Source of the DNA: Deltaproteobacteria bacterium
Lineage (GTDB): Bacteria > Desulfobacterota_B > Binatia > Binatales > Binataceae
Assembly (NCBI GenBank): GCA_021827465.1
Contig: JAKAVX010000148.1
Location: 1 to 6,670, forward strand
DNA length: 6,670 nucleotides
Reading direction: 5' to 3'
Shown: in pieces, positions 1 to 6,004 of the stretch
Position numbering within the stretch: position 1 is the stretch's first letter
Layout: the number at the start of each line of letters is the position of its first letter
The notes under the pieces: model-generated
Database searches by the model: none
What the model was told of the DNA's origin: nothing
Seen by the model: only the letters and a program-made list of their open reading frames with translations
Position numbers and translations under genes: made by a program

Positions 1-148
1 CCGCACGCTCGGACATGTTGCGCATGAACTTGTCGACCGCCTCGGGCGTCGCCGTCTTGAGCGAGAGCGCGACGTCCTTCAGGACGACCGAGCGCAGGAC
101 GGCCTGGAGCGCGACGTCGTCGAGCTCGAAAAGCACCTGCGTCCGCAA
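1..148 (-). pseudogene. fliG: fliG fragment, C-terminal domain segment (flagellar motor switch protein)
   Basis: Reading the minus strand leftwards to the window edge gives about 48 residues that resemble the FliG C-terminal domain: a stretch with LDDVALQAVLRSV, then LKDVALSLKTATPEAVDKF, then MRNMSERA. The Q-x-(V/L)-LR, DVALSLK and NMS(E/K)RA landmarks are those I know from FliG, which couples the flagellar rotor to the stator and to FliM. The gene runs off the left edge, so its C terminus is not visible. The upstream coding part is absent: the frame stays open to about 412, but the residues before the VLFE segment no longer look like FliG and no good start is present. I infer that fliG was truncated by DNA joined near 130-150. 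A divergent but intact FliG beginning further right is less likely, because a plus-strand gene occupies that DNA. Confidence 0.65.
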
Positions 149-151
149 AGG

Positions 152-1072
152 TTGCGCGAACCAGAAAACTGTCCCTCGCTGGACACCGAAAATTTCGAAG
201 CCAGGGTCGATGATGTGCGCCGAACGGCCGTCCTGCGCCTTGGCGATGCGGCTTTCAATGCCTACGCGCCGGCATTCGATCAAGGGCTGCCGGACCTTTT
301 TGGCCAGGCGTATCACGTCATCGCGCAAGAAGGTTTTGTCGCAATGTACACCGGGGACGCGCAATTCAGCTCGGAAATTGCGAACCGCTTCGTGTTGCTG
401 GCGGCGGGGAGCCTAGAGCGGCTCCGCGCGCAGCTGCAGCCTAGTCAGTTTCCGGCGTGGGCTGGGCAAATCGCGCTTGATCTTGTGGAATTGTGCGGGT
501 ATTCGGTGATTTTGTCAGGTCTGGACCGTTCCGACTACTGGTCGCCGTACCGTACTGCGCTAGATCAAATTCTCACGCAAGGCGATGCCCTGTGCGTTAG
601 GCTGGACGCGTACGTGCGTCTTGCACGGTATAGCAAGGAATCGCTGATGATTACCCCTCGATCCCTGCTGAGGTTTTCGTGGGACGGAGCACTGCGCAAG
701 AAACGCGAATCTGCAGGACTTCGCGGGCGCGAGCGGTTTGGATACGGGACCCGACGAGCGCGCCCTTGGCACCCGAACCCGCTCATACGCGCAATGCTGT
801 CGGGCGCTGATCGCGAGGATGTCGCTTTCGACGCGTTCGTCGCGGCGTACATCGTTCGACGGTGCGGCATGTTGGACTGTTTTGCCGATTCGGCAGTCAG
901 ATTCATTACCCGGCTCCGCCGGGAACACCATGCTGGCAATCGTTTTCGCCGCACGACGCAGCACTCAACCTCAATTCCGATCTTTTCCAGGGCGCAACTT
1001 GACGCGCCGCGCGCGTTGCACAACGCCGCAGTGGACTTCGACGAAGCGGACGGGGATGAAGAGATCGATTAG
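152..1072 (+). CDS. Hypothetical protein A, possibly 5'-truncated, first gene of a two-gene unit
   Basis: I do not recognise this 306-residue protein. It looks globular and mostly helical, with a hydrophobic helix-rich central part (roughly residues 75-125, including LDLVELCGYSVIL), a basic Arg/Lys-rich middle (about 165-205) and an acidic C-terminal tail ending in DEADGDEEID. No signal peptide, transmembrane segment or catalytic motif is evident. The start is uncertain: TTG 152 lies at the junction with the fliG fragment and has no properly spaced ribosome site. GTG 215 and ATG 344 are other in-frame choices, and the frame is open upstream to the window edge. The original 5' end may therefore have been lost. 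The last 17 bp overlap the start of the next gene, which argues that this frame is real and co-translated with it. Placement beside a restriction-modification cassette makes a defence role possible, but nothing in the sequence shows it. Confidence 0.55.
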   Translation: MREPENCPSLDTENFEARVDDVRRTAVLRLGDAAFNAYAPAFDQGLPDLFGQAYHVIAQEGFVAMYTGDAQFSSEIANRFVLLAAGSLERLRAQLQPSQFPAWAGQIALDLVELCGYSVILSGLDRSDYWSPYRTALDQILTQGDALCVRLDAYVRLARYSKESLMITPRSLLRFSWDGALRKKRESAGLRGRERFGYGTRRARPWHPNPLIRAMLSGADREDVAFDAFVAAYIVRRCGMLDCFADSAVRFITRLRREHHAGNRFRRTTQHSTSIPIFSRAQLDAPRALHNAAVDFDEADGDEEID

Positions 1073-1988
1073 GGTCGTGCCGTCGGTGGCGGCACGTCTG
1101 TACAAGGACGCGACGGAGCGCTCACTGACGTGCTATATCCTCGGCGAAGATTTGCACCTCTCGGTATTTCCATTTCAGGACGAGCAGCAGCACGTGACCC
1201 TCAGCGTCCTTAGGGGCGACGAGGAGGCCGTCCGTCGCGCTGTTGCACTCGCAATTTCTGAAGAGAGGGACACCGGCTGGTTTGCGCAGCGTTTCGGCGA
1301 CTTCGTGCGCTCCGCGGCACAAATCGCGGTCGCCTACGGCGACGCGTCTTACGAGATTGTCTTTGAGAGGGGCCGGCTTCGCGGGGCAGCTCGCGAGCCG
1401 GACTCGGAATTTTCATTCGGGATAGATCCCATCATGCCGACGACGCTGCATCACATCTTCGGTCGCCCGGTTCAAATCATACCCGGCGCAGATGCCAAGG
1501 AGTGGGGACGCCGGCTGATTTGGTTGGACAAGTCGAGCACGTTTACGCTAACCTTGCCGGGGATTCCACCAGGGCGCTGGCGGCGCATGATGGAAGCGCT
1601 AGCTACGCTCGATCAAGGTTCGCACGATGCAACACTTCTGAACCGTCCTGGTTTCGAATTCAGAACGCAGCAAGAATTTCTGAGGGCATCTCAACTTCTC
1701 ATTACGTGCCCCATTCCGTGGGTTCAACGAGGATCTCTGAGGCCGGAGAGCATGTCCGAATTCTACGGCCTCTACAAATGGTTGCTGATGAAGCGCTTCG
1801 TGTTCAGATTGCGCGAACGCGTCGTCAGTCTCTTGAATGACATTCTCAGTGCGGCCGGACGGGTAAAAGGCTTCTCGGCAACCGTTTCAGTATCGAGCCT
1901 GCCTCGTGCAGAAGACGTGGATCGCGCAATTTCCGATCTCTTGGCCGGTCAAGACTCTACGGAAAATCTTGTTCGGCGTTTTCTGTAA
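1056..1988 (+). CDS. Hypothetical protein B, second gene of the two-gene unit
   Basis: A 310-residue protein of unknown family. I start it at ATG 1056, preceded by the purine-rich GGACGGGG; the frame extends upstream to 738, but that part lies inside gene A and reads like an out-of-frame shadow. The 17-bp overlap with gene A suggests translational coupling. Visible features are an N-terminal region rich in beta-type residues (about 1-60), a central segment WFAQRFGDFVRSAAQIAVAY (about 70-90), a proline/tryptophan region LPGIPPGRWRRMMEAL (about 165-180), and a C-terminal basic amphipathic helix with KWLLMKRFVFRLRERVVSLL (about 240-260). There is no Walker motif, nuclease motif, HTH or membrane segment that I can name. 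Because of the tight pairing, A and B probably act together. A complex is a guess. Confidence is in the gene being real, not in its function. Confidence 0.65.
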   Translation: MKRSIRVVPSVAARLYKDATERSLTCYILGEDLHLSVFPFQDEQQHVTLSVLRGDEEAVRRAVALAISEERDTGWFAQRFGDFVRSAAQIAVAYGDASYEIVFERGRLRGAAREPDSEFSFGIDPIMPTTLHHIFGRPVQIIPGADAKEWGRRLIWLDKSSTFTLTLPGIPPGRWRRMMEALATLDQGSHDATLLNRPGFEFRTQQEFLRASQLLITCPIPWVQRGSLRPESMSEFYGLYKWLLMKRFVFRLRERVVSLLNDILSAAGRVKGFSATVSVSSLPRAEDVDRAISDLLAGQDSTENLVRRFL

Positions 1989-1996
1989 TGGAAACC

Positions 1997-2031
1997 CTGC
2001 CTGCCAGTACCAAGGTCATCGGCAGAGGCAG
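1997..2031 (+). terminator. Possible hairpin terminator after gene B
   Basis: Nine bases after the TAA of gene B an imperfect stem can form: CTGCC+TGCC (1997-2005) with GGCA+GGCAG (2021-2031), with a two-base bulge. No clean T-run follows; there is only a short T-rich patch near 2041-2046. It could reduce read-through towards the degraded region, but this is a weak call. Confidence 0.25.
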
Positions 2032-2039
2032 TAAGCAAC

Positions 2040-2306
2040 CTATTTTCTAGGATCGCGCCGGTCAGCTTTCGCCGCGACCTTTTCTGCGACGGAGATCATA
2101 GCGGCTTCGAACCTTCCGTACTCCGTTGGCTCAGTGCCGGGCTTGCCGTCCAGCGCTACGATGGTCCGCATAGGTACCACGTCGCGGAGCGCCTCGTGGA
2201 TCCCGACTCCGAAGGCACGCTCGATTACGGCGATGCTTTCTAGGGGTTGGCGCCAGCGGCTCTTCTTCGGCACAGGCGTGGGGGCCGGATCGCGCGCGAC
2301 GCCCAT
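2040..2306 (-). CDS. Small hypothetical protein (88 aa)
   Basis: A minus-strand frame from ATG 2306 to TAG 2040. The second half reads like real protein (ALRDVVPMRTIVALDGKP, then a helix AAMISVAEKVAAKADRR), and the start lies 11 bp after the stop codon of the broken gene 2318-2845, as expected for a former downstream operon partner. Against it: the ribosome site is poor (a GGAAGGAG lies about 25-30 bases upstream, inside the relic), the upstream gene is dead, and high-GC DNA yields many spurious frames here. I do not recognise the family. If real, it may be expressed weakly or already be a relic. Confidence 0.35.
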   Translation of the reverse strand: MGVARDPAPTPVPKKSRWRQPLESIAVIERAFGVGIHEALRDVVPMRTIVALDGKPGTEPTEYGRFEAAMISVAEKVAAKADRRDPRK

Positions 2307-2317
2307 GTGCGCGGCGC

Positions 2318-2845
2318 CTAAGGCGCGCCGTCTCCTTCCACCAGCGCGGCGAAGGCCGGCCAGTGGCGCGAGTACGGCAGGCTGGCCCAGGGCGTGGAAG
2401 CGCGAGCAGGCCGCGAGCGATAGGCCCGTAGCCTACGCGATCGCGGTCGGCGAGAAGGCGTCGAGCTTCAGGGTCGAGCTTCAGGGTGACCTCGCGCAGG
2501 AAGGAATCACGATCGCGCTTCGTGCTTTGGCCGTGCTTCCATTCGCGGCTACGCCGATGGTGCTCAGCGTTAGCGGTTCCACGCTTACGGCTGGCCGCCG
2601 CGTTCGCGCGCGGGTCGGGACCTTTGAGCGTTTGCGAGGCTAGGACTTCACGCGCCGTTGCGATTGCGCGCTCGGCCCGGGCACGACGCACAGCCGGTAT
2701 ACTCGTCTCGCGGTAGCGCTGCTGTGATCGCGCGCTCGCTACGGAACTTGGTATGGCGCCACCGCAAGACGCACTCTCCGTCGGTAGGCGCAAGGCCGGA
2801 AACCGACAATCTGGGGTCGAAAAGGTCAGTCGTATGGAGGATACC
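2318..2845 (-). pseudogene. Broken relic of a zinc-ribbon / HTH-like C-terminal module protein
   Basis: Joining minus-strand frames recovers one coherent module: a former zinc ribbon (Cys-V-x-Cys-GGAIPSS, then a QQRY segment where a second Cys pair would sit), a helix with RRARAERAIATAREVLA, a hydrophilic stretch with RRSREW, FLREVTLKLD, an HTH-like ATGLSLAACSR, and a final SRHWPAFAALVEGDGAP before TAG 2318-2320. I remember similar C-terminal tails ending in PHPRHW, some perhaps fused to Cas1-type proteins, but cannot name the family securely. Lesions: a one-base frameshift inside the first Cys pair (near 2771), loss of the second Cys pair (about 2707-2720), a 13-bp tandem duplication that shifts frame (2460-2485), an in-frame TAG at 2433-2435, and another frameshift between about 2380 and 2420. 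The 5' part is not recognisable beyond about 2845. The 169-aa plus-strand frame over it is a shadow. Confidence 0.6.
2460..2485. repeat. Exact 13-bp tandem duplication
   Basis: GTCGAGCTTCAGG occurs twice in direct contact (2460-2472 and 2473-2485). Removing one copy restores the reading LKLDAFSPTAIA across the broken gene on the minus strand, so the duplication is best read as a replication-slippage mutation that shifted the frame. Confidence 0.9.
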
Positions 2846-2859
2846 GGCATAAACCAATT

Positions 2860-2934
2860 GGAGAGATGGCTGAGCAGTCGAAAGCACCGATCTTAGGACG
2901 GGCAGGCGGGGGAGTTAGGAGGCGCCCCGCGGGT
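2860..2934 (+). pseudogene. Decayed tRNA-Ser, 5' part through the T-stem
   Basis: GGAGAGATGGCTGAGCAGTC and the following bases to about 2893 match, almost base for base, the 5' half of proteobacterial tRNA-Ser(UGA) as I remember it: acceptor strand GGAGAGA, TG, D-arm GCT...AGC, then the start of the anticodon stem. After CCGATCTT the anticodon arm no longer pairs, a long GC-rich variable region follows, then GCGGG (2929-2933), which fits a T-stem 5' strand. The T-loop is ruined (TAAGAAC) and no complementary acceptor strand or CCA follows here. The D-loop has also lost one of its conserved paired Gs. It is not a working tRNA as it stands. A fitting 3' end lies at 6051-6074, beyond the restriction operon. 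Other identity (tRNA-Leu) is less likely, since the first 34 bases are serine-like. Confidence 0.65.
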
Positions 2935-2949
2935 AAGAACACGGATGTG

Positions 2950-2966
2950 CTCCAGTCAAGCTGGAG
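2950..2966 (+). promoter_or_regulatory. Inverted repeat upstream of the methyltransferase gene
   Basis: CTCCAG (2950-2955) and CTGGAG (2961-2966) are perfect arms around TCAAG, 37 bp before the methyltransferase start. It could be an operator or a leader hairpin controlling the operon. Many C5 methyltransferases autoregulate by binding such sites through an N-terminal HTH, but this enzyme's N-terminal extension before motif I is only about 20 residues and shows no HTH. I see no convincing -35/-10 pair nearby. Confidence 0.3.
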
Positions 2967-3002
2967 TTAGATACGCGGCAGTGACCTTCCAGAAGGGCGG
3001 CG

Positions 3003-4337
3003 ATGGTGGCGGACTTCGGAATAAATAGAGAGATCAGAGATGCGGTTCGGGATCACCCAATAGCCATAGATTTGTTTTCTGGTGTCGGCGGTCTGAGCCT
3101 AGGCCTTGAGGCGGCAGGATTCCACGTGGCGGTGGATGTTGAGATAGAAGACATTAGCGGTCGTTACGCTCAGCACAACTTCCCGCTGAGCAAGGTCCTT
3201 TCCGGCGAAACTCTCGGAGATGTCAAAAATATTGACGGAAGCGCGCTTCGTCGACACGCGAATGTGCGGACGCGGGGCGAGATCGCCTTGGTTGCAGGTG
3301 GGCCACCATGCCAAGGGTTTAGCATCGCCGGAAAAAAGACGGGCGTTGACCCGTTAAACGATCTGGTGGATGATTTTGCCCGGATCGTTCTCGATGCTCG
3401 CCCACTAGCATTTCTTATGGAGAATGTTCCTGGGATTACAACCCAAGGGTCAAAGAAGCTGGCCGCATGCGTCCGCGAGTTGCGTAAGGAATATGACGTG
3501 GCGGACCCTGAAGTCCTATGCGCGTGGCATTTTGGTGTACCGCAAACCCGGAGGCGCGTTTTCATAGTAGGCTTTCGCAAGGACCTAGGCGTTACGCCCT
3601 CGTTACCCCAACCGACCCATGAGGCCCCCAATCAAAACATAGCCCTCTTCGACGTAAGCCCAACGGCTTGGGAAGCAATATCCGATATTCCTCACGTCGA
3701 TAGGTATGTAAGGCTCATCAGCGGTGATCGCGTTCCATACGAAATCGAGCCGCTCCACGAGTATCAGCGAATGCTGAGGAGTGACCCCATAGGAGCCTTC
3801 TCGGGCGTCATTCCTAGAAGTTGGGATCCCAGTCTTTGCACGAATCTGCGTAGAACGCGCCACGGTGACGCTTTACTGAAGACGTTTGAAGGCTTGCGAT
3901 TTGGGCAAGCCGATCCGGTCAGCGGCATAAGGCGCTTGCACCCGCATGAGCTAGCGACAACCATTAGGGCGGGAACCACAAAGGCGCGCGGGTCCTGGTC
4001 CGCCCCCCGACCGCTGCATCCGTTCCAGAATCGCGTGCTAACGACACGAGAGTGCGCTCGCATTCAGAGCTTCCCGGATTGGTTTCTGTTCCACCCAATA
4101 AAATGGCACGGCAATCGAATGGTCGGCAATGCGGTTCCGCCCCTACTTGCCCGTGCCGTCGGTCGTCATATTCTGCAAATCCTTGGGCTTCGTGCGCAGC
4201 CCAACTTCAACGGCGCAACGCTCATTCGCGACGATTCTCTTGTGCAATCGGACATCGAGGCCGCGCAAAACTCAGACTATCACAAACGTTCAATCTCTCA
4301 AAAAGTAACATCCTGGTCGAATCGACGTACAGCATAG
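3003..4337 (+). CDS. DNA (cytosine-5-)-methyltransferase of the restriction-modification operon
   Basis: Transfers a methyl group from S-adenosylmethionine to C5 of cytosine in the recognition site, protecting host DNA from the partner endonuclease. The 444-residue protein carries the C5 motifs in order: motif I DLFSGVGG (residues 23-30, SAM binding), motif IV GGPPCQGFS with catalytic Cys103, motif VI ENVPG (Glu140), motif VIII QTRRR (181-185), a variable target-recognition region (about 200-340), motif IX RECARIQSFP (349-358) and motif X GNAVPP (375-380). Nothing essential is missing. The length is normal for a stand-alone m5C enzyme. ATG 3003 is supported by AGAAGGG 7-13 bases upstream and by motif I following closely. 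It is the first gene of the operon, so methylation can be established before the nuclease. Specificity cannot be read from the sequence; partnership with a NotI-family enzyme suggests a GC-rich palindrome containing GGCC. Confidence 0.96.
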   Translation: MVADFGINREIRDAVRDHPIAIDLFSGVGGLSLGLEAAGFHVAVDVEIEDISGRYAQHNFPLSKVLSGETLGDVKNIDGSALRRHANVRTRGEIALVAGGPPCQGFSIAGKKTGVDPLNDLVDDFARIVLDARPLAFLMENVPGITTQGSKKLAACVRELRKEYDVADPEVLCAWHFGVPQTRRRVFIVGFRKDLGVTPSLPQPTHEAPNQNIALFDVSPTAWEAISDIPHVDRYVRLISGDRVPYEIEPLHEYQRMLRSDPIGAFSGVIPRSWDPSLCTNLRRTRHGDALLKTFEGLRFGQADPVSGIRRLHPHELATTIRAGTTKARGSWSAPRPLHPFQNRVLTTRECARIQSFPDWFLFHPIKWHGNRMVGNAVPPLLARAVGRHILQILGLRAQPNFNGATLIRDDSLVQSDIEAAQNSDYHKRSISQKVTSWSNRRTA

Positions 4338-4341
4338 CAAA

Positions 4342-5181
4342 ATGATTACTGAACTTTTTGGCGTGTCGGCCGCTGACGCCGCCGTAGATTGGACTGCCGT
4401 AGTTGAGGGACGGACCTGCCCTTTCCTCAGACGCGAGTGCCTGAAAACGCGAAAGAGCGATCCTTCGGTGGCAATCGGAAGTTGTAGCGCCTCGGTTGGG
4501 AAGGCTGGGCCTACGGTGCTTTGCCCGCACCGACTCCTTGAGCGTGGCATCATCTTTAGCGACGCCTTGCCCCTATTGCAACTTCACGAAGCGGGAAACG
4601 AGATTCATTTGGTTCGTGAAGTCGAGATCCCTGGAGGCAATGTAGACTACTTCCTGATCTCCACGCGCGAGCGTAAGGTCATGGACTTCGTTGGGATCGA
4701 ACTTCAGACGTTGGATTCCACGGGTTCAATATGGCCTCAACGGCAAGAATTCCTAAGAGCGCATGGCGTTTCACTGCTCGATGAGGAATTTGAAAACTCA
4801 AACTTTGGCCTGAACTGGAAAATGACGGCTAAGACCATTCTAATGCAACTGCACCATAAATTGCAGACCTTCGAGAACCTGAACAAGAAGCTCGTGCTCG
4901 TGCTTCAGACGCCACTTCTGAACTATATGCGGTCCAACTTCTCGTTTGGGCATCTGGCATTGCCGCCGCGTCTCGGAGATGCTTTACACTTTCACGCATA
5001 CGACTTCCACCAACGCGGGGTCGGATTCGAGATCTCTTTCGAGGAGAGACTTAGTACCGATGTCGCGGGGATAGCTCAATGTCTTGGGCTGAACGCTAAT
5101 CCGAATATTGAACTTGAGGCAATGTATGAGATTCTTGCCGCGAAGATAAATGACGACACCGTCTTTCGGCTTTCTTCCTGA
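4342..5181 (+). CDS. NotI-family type II restriction endonuclease (Fe/Zn-Cys4, PD-(D/E)xK)
   Basis: Predicted to cut unmethylated recognition sites. Two hallmarks of the NotI/EagI family are visible. Four cysteines near the N terminus, Cys26 (TCPF), Cys33, Cys48 (IGSCS) and Cys61 (LCPHR), match the metal-binding Cys4 cluster that holds iron in NotI. The active site follows as a PD-(D/E)xK variant: Asp102 in GGNVDYFLIS, then Glu120 and Gln122 in FVGIELQTLD. As far as I recall, NotI itself also has an E-x-Q pair. At 279 residues it is shorter than NotI (383 aa), closer to EagI. The gene starts 4 bp after the methyltransferase stop; ATG 4342 has no clear Shine-Dalgarno (upstream CAGCATAGCAAA), so translation probably depends on coupling to the upstream gene, which would keep nuclease levels low. 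It appears intact. Exact target (for example CGGCCG or longer) is not determinable here. Confidence 0.88.
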   Translation: MITELFGVSAADAAVDWTAVVEGRTCPFLRRECLKTRKSDPSVAIGSCSASVGKAGPTVLCPHRLLERGIIFSDALPLLQLHEAGNEIHLVREVEIPGGNVDYFLISTRERKVMDFVGIELQTLDSTGSIWPQRQEFLRAHGVSLLDEEFENSNFGLNWKMTAKTILMQLHHKLQTFENLNKKLVLVLQTPLLNYMRSNFSFGHLALPPRLGDALHFHAYDFHQRGVGFEISFEERLSTDVAGIAQCLGLNANPNIELEAMYEILAAKINDDTVFRLSS

Positions 5182-5187
5182 GGCAAG

Positions 5188-5583
5188 ATGTCGGCAAGCT
5201 ATCGCATGAGCTGCGTAAAGAGCAAGAATACGGGCCCTGAAATGGCGATGCGTCGCCTGCTCCGCCACGCGCGGCTCAAATTTCGCGGGCATATTCGGGA
5301 CTTGCCCGGTACACCCGATTTTCTCTTGACTGACTACGATATTGTCATCGAAGTTGATGGCGAATTTTGGCACGGAAGGGACTTCGCTCGGTGGAGGAAG
5401 TCGCTAGCGCCTGGTTGGGAGCGCAAGATTTCGGAGAATGTGAGGCGGGATCGCCGTAACCGCCGGGGACTAACGCAGCTTGGATATGAAGTCGTGTCCC
5501 TCTGGGGGCGCGACGTGCTAAGGAATCCGAGCGGCTGCATTACGGAAATCCTTGCAGCCGTCAGACGCGTCAAAGGAGGCTGA
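5188..5583 (+). CDS. vsr: Vsr-type very-short-patch-repair endonuclease, variant without zinc-site cysteines
   Basis: Vsr enzymes nick 5' of the T in T:G mismatches that arise when 5-methylcytosine deaminates, starting repair back to C:G; they commonly sit beside C5 methyltransferase genes, as here. The 131-residue protein has the family landmarks: N-terminal MSCVKSKNTGPEMAMRRLL, the catalytic segment PGTPDF (Asp44, equivalent to E. coli Vsr Asp51), IEVDGEFWHG with His62, and NVRRDRRNRRGLTQLGYEVV with the WGRD turn after it. It is odd in that the Cys and His residues that bind structural zinc in E. coli Vsr are missing: Glu59 stands where FWH is usually preceded by Cys, and WHGRDF replaces the usual WH-x-H-x-C. 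ATG 5188 lies 6 bp after the previous stop, with GAGG overlapping that stop. A broader DUF559/Vsr-fold nuclease is the alternative reading. Confidence 0.88.
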   Translation: MSASYRMSCVKSKNTGPEMAMRRLLRHARLKFRGHIRDLPGTPDFLLTDYDIVIEVDGEFWHGRDFARWRKSLAPGWERKISENVRRDRRNRRGLTQLGYEVVSLWGRDVLRNPSGCITEILAAVRRVKGG

Positions 5584-5586
5584 CTT

Positions 5587-5886
5587 ATGCCGATGCCCAC
5601 CCAGCACAAACTGATGTGGTACGTGCTTCTGGCTCTGCGCACACTCGGCGGTACCGCGACAAATTCGGAGGTGGAGGCAGAGATCGTCTCGATCCTTGGC
5701 CTGTCGCCCGAGCAGGCAGCTCAGGCACATCGTCGATCGCGGATAACCGAACTCGGATATCGATGCGCTTGGGCGAGGACCTACCTACGGAAGATGGGAG
5801 CCATCAGTCCTGTGTCAAAAGCCGTCTGGCGCCTGACGACGGTGGGGGCCTCGCTGAATGAGTCGGCAGCGAGAATCAAGCGCTAG
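5587..5886 (+). CDS. Stand-alone Mrr N-terminal-like winged-helix protein
   Basis: A 99-residue protein that aligns along its whole length with the N-terminal wHTH domain of Mrr-type restriction proteins: an opening helix LMWYVLLALRTLGG (residues 9-22), a second helix EVEAEIVSILGLSPEQ (28-43), and the signature AWARTYLRKMGAI followed by AVWRLTTVG (61-87). In Mrr this domain binds or reads DNA, and a C-terminal PD-(D/E)xK nuclease domain cuts modified DNA; here that nuclease domain is absent and the protein stops at TAG 5886. It begins 3 bp after the vsr stop behind a strong AAAGGAGG (5572-5579), the best ribosome site of the operon, so it may be made in larger amounts than its neighbours. Possible roles are a controller-type regulator of the operon, a DNA-binding subunit, or a trimmed Mrr. 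I cannot choose among these from sequence. Confidence 0.8.
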   Translation: MPMPTQHKLMWYVLLALRTLGGTATNSEVEAEIVSILGLSPEQAAQAHRRSRITELGYRCAWARTYLRKMGAISPVSKAVWRLTTVGASLNESAARIKR

Positions 5887-5944
5887 GATAGATCGCCTTG
5901 TTTACGGGCGGAATCGCGGAAGCATTGTGGCATGGTGCGGGCGC

Positions 5945-5964
5945 GCAGGCCGACATAGGCCTGC
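5945..5964. terminator. Hairpin downstream of the restriction operon
   Basis: GCAGGCC (5945-5951) and GGCCTGC (5958-5964) form a perfect 7-bp GC-rich stem with a six-base loop, about 60 bp after the last operon stop. There is no following T-run, so it may act as a weak terminator or simply protect the 3' end of the mRNA. The 5887-6123 stretch has no gene that I can support; a short open minus-strand frame (about 5885-6010) resembles nothing I know. Confidence 0.35.
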
Positions 5965-6004
5965 ACGAGCCGAGGCAACGACGGACGGAAACCCCAACAA
6001 AATA

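Noticed and set aside
15..416. 133-aa plus-strand frame at the left edge
   Set aside because: Very rich in Ser, Thr, Arg and Cys, with no coherent segments; it overlaps both the fliG fragment and gene A in other frames.
738..1055. Upstream extension of gene B to ATG 738
   Set aside because: It lies wholly inside gene A, reads as Arg/Ser/Thr-rich shadow sequence, and ATG 1056 has a better ribosome site and gives a 17-bp operon-type overlap.
2134..2643. 169-aa plus-strand frame
   Set aside because: It is the complement of the recognisable broken minus-strand gene and reads as Ala/Arg/Ser-rich shadow.
2860..2950. Functional tRNA-Ser
   Set aside because: Anticodon stem does not pair, T-loop is TAAGAAC, and no acceptor 3' strand or CCA follows locally.
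2860..3002. Controller (C) protein gene before the methyltransferase
   Set aside because: The 140-bp leader has no credible short HTH ORF; the space is taken by the tRNA relic and an inverted repeat.
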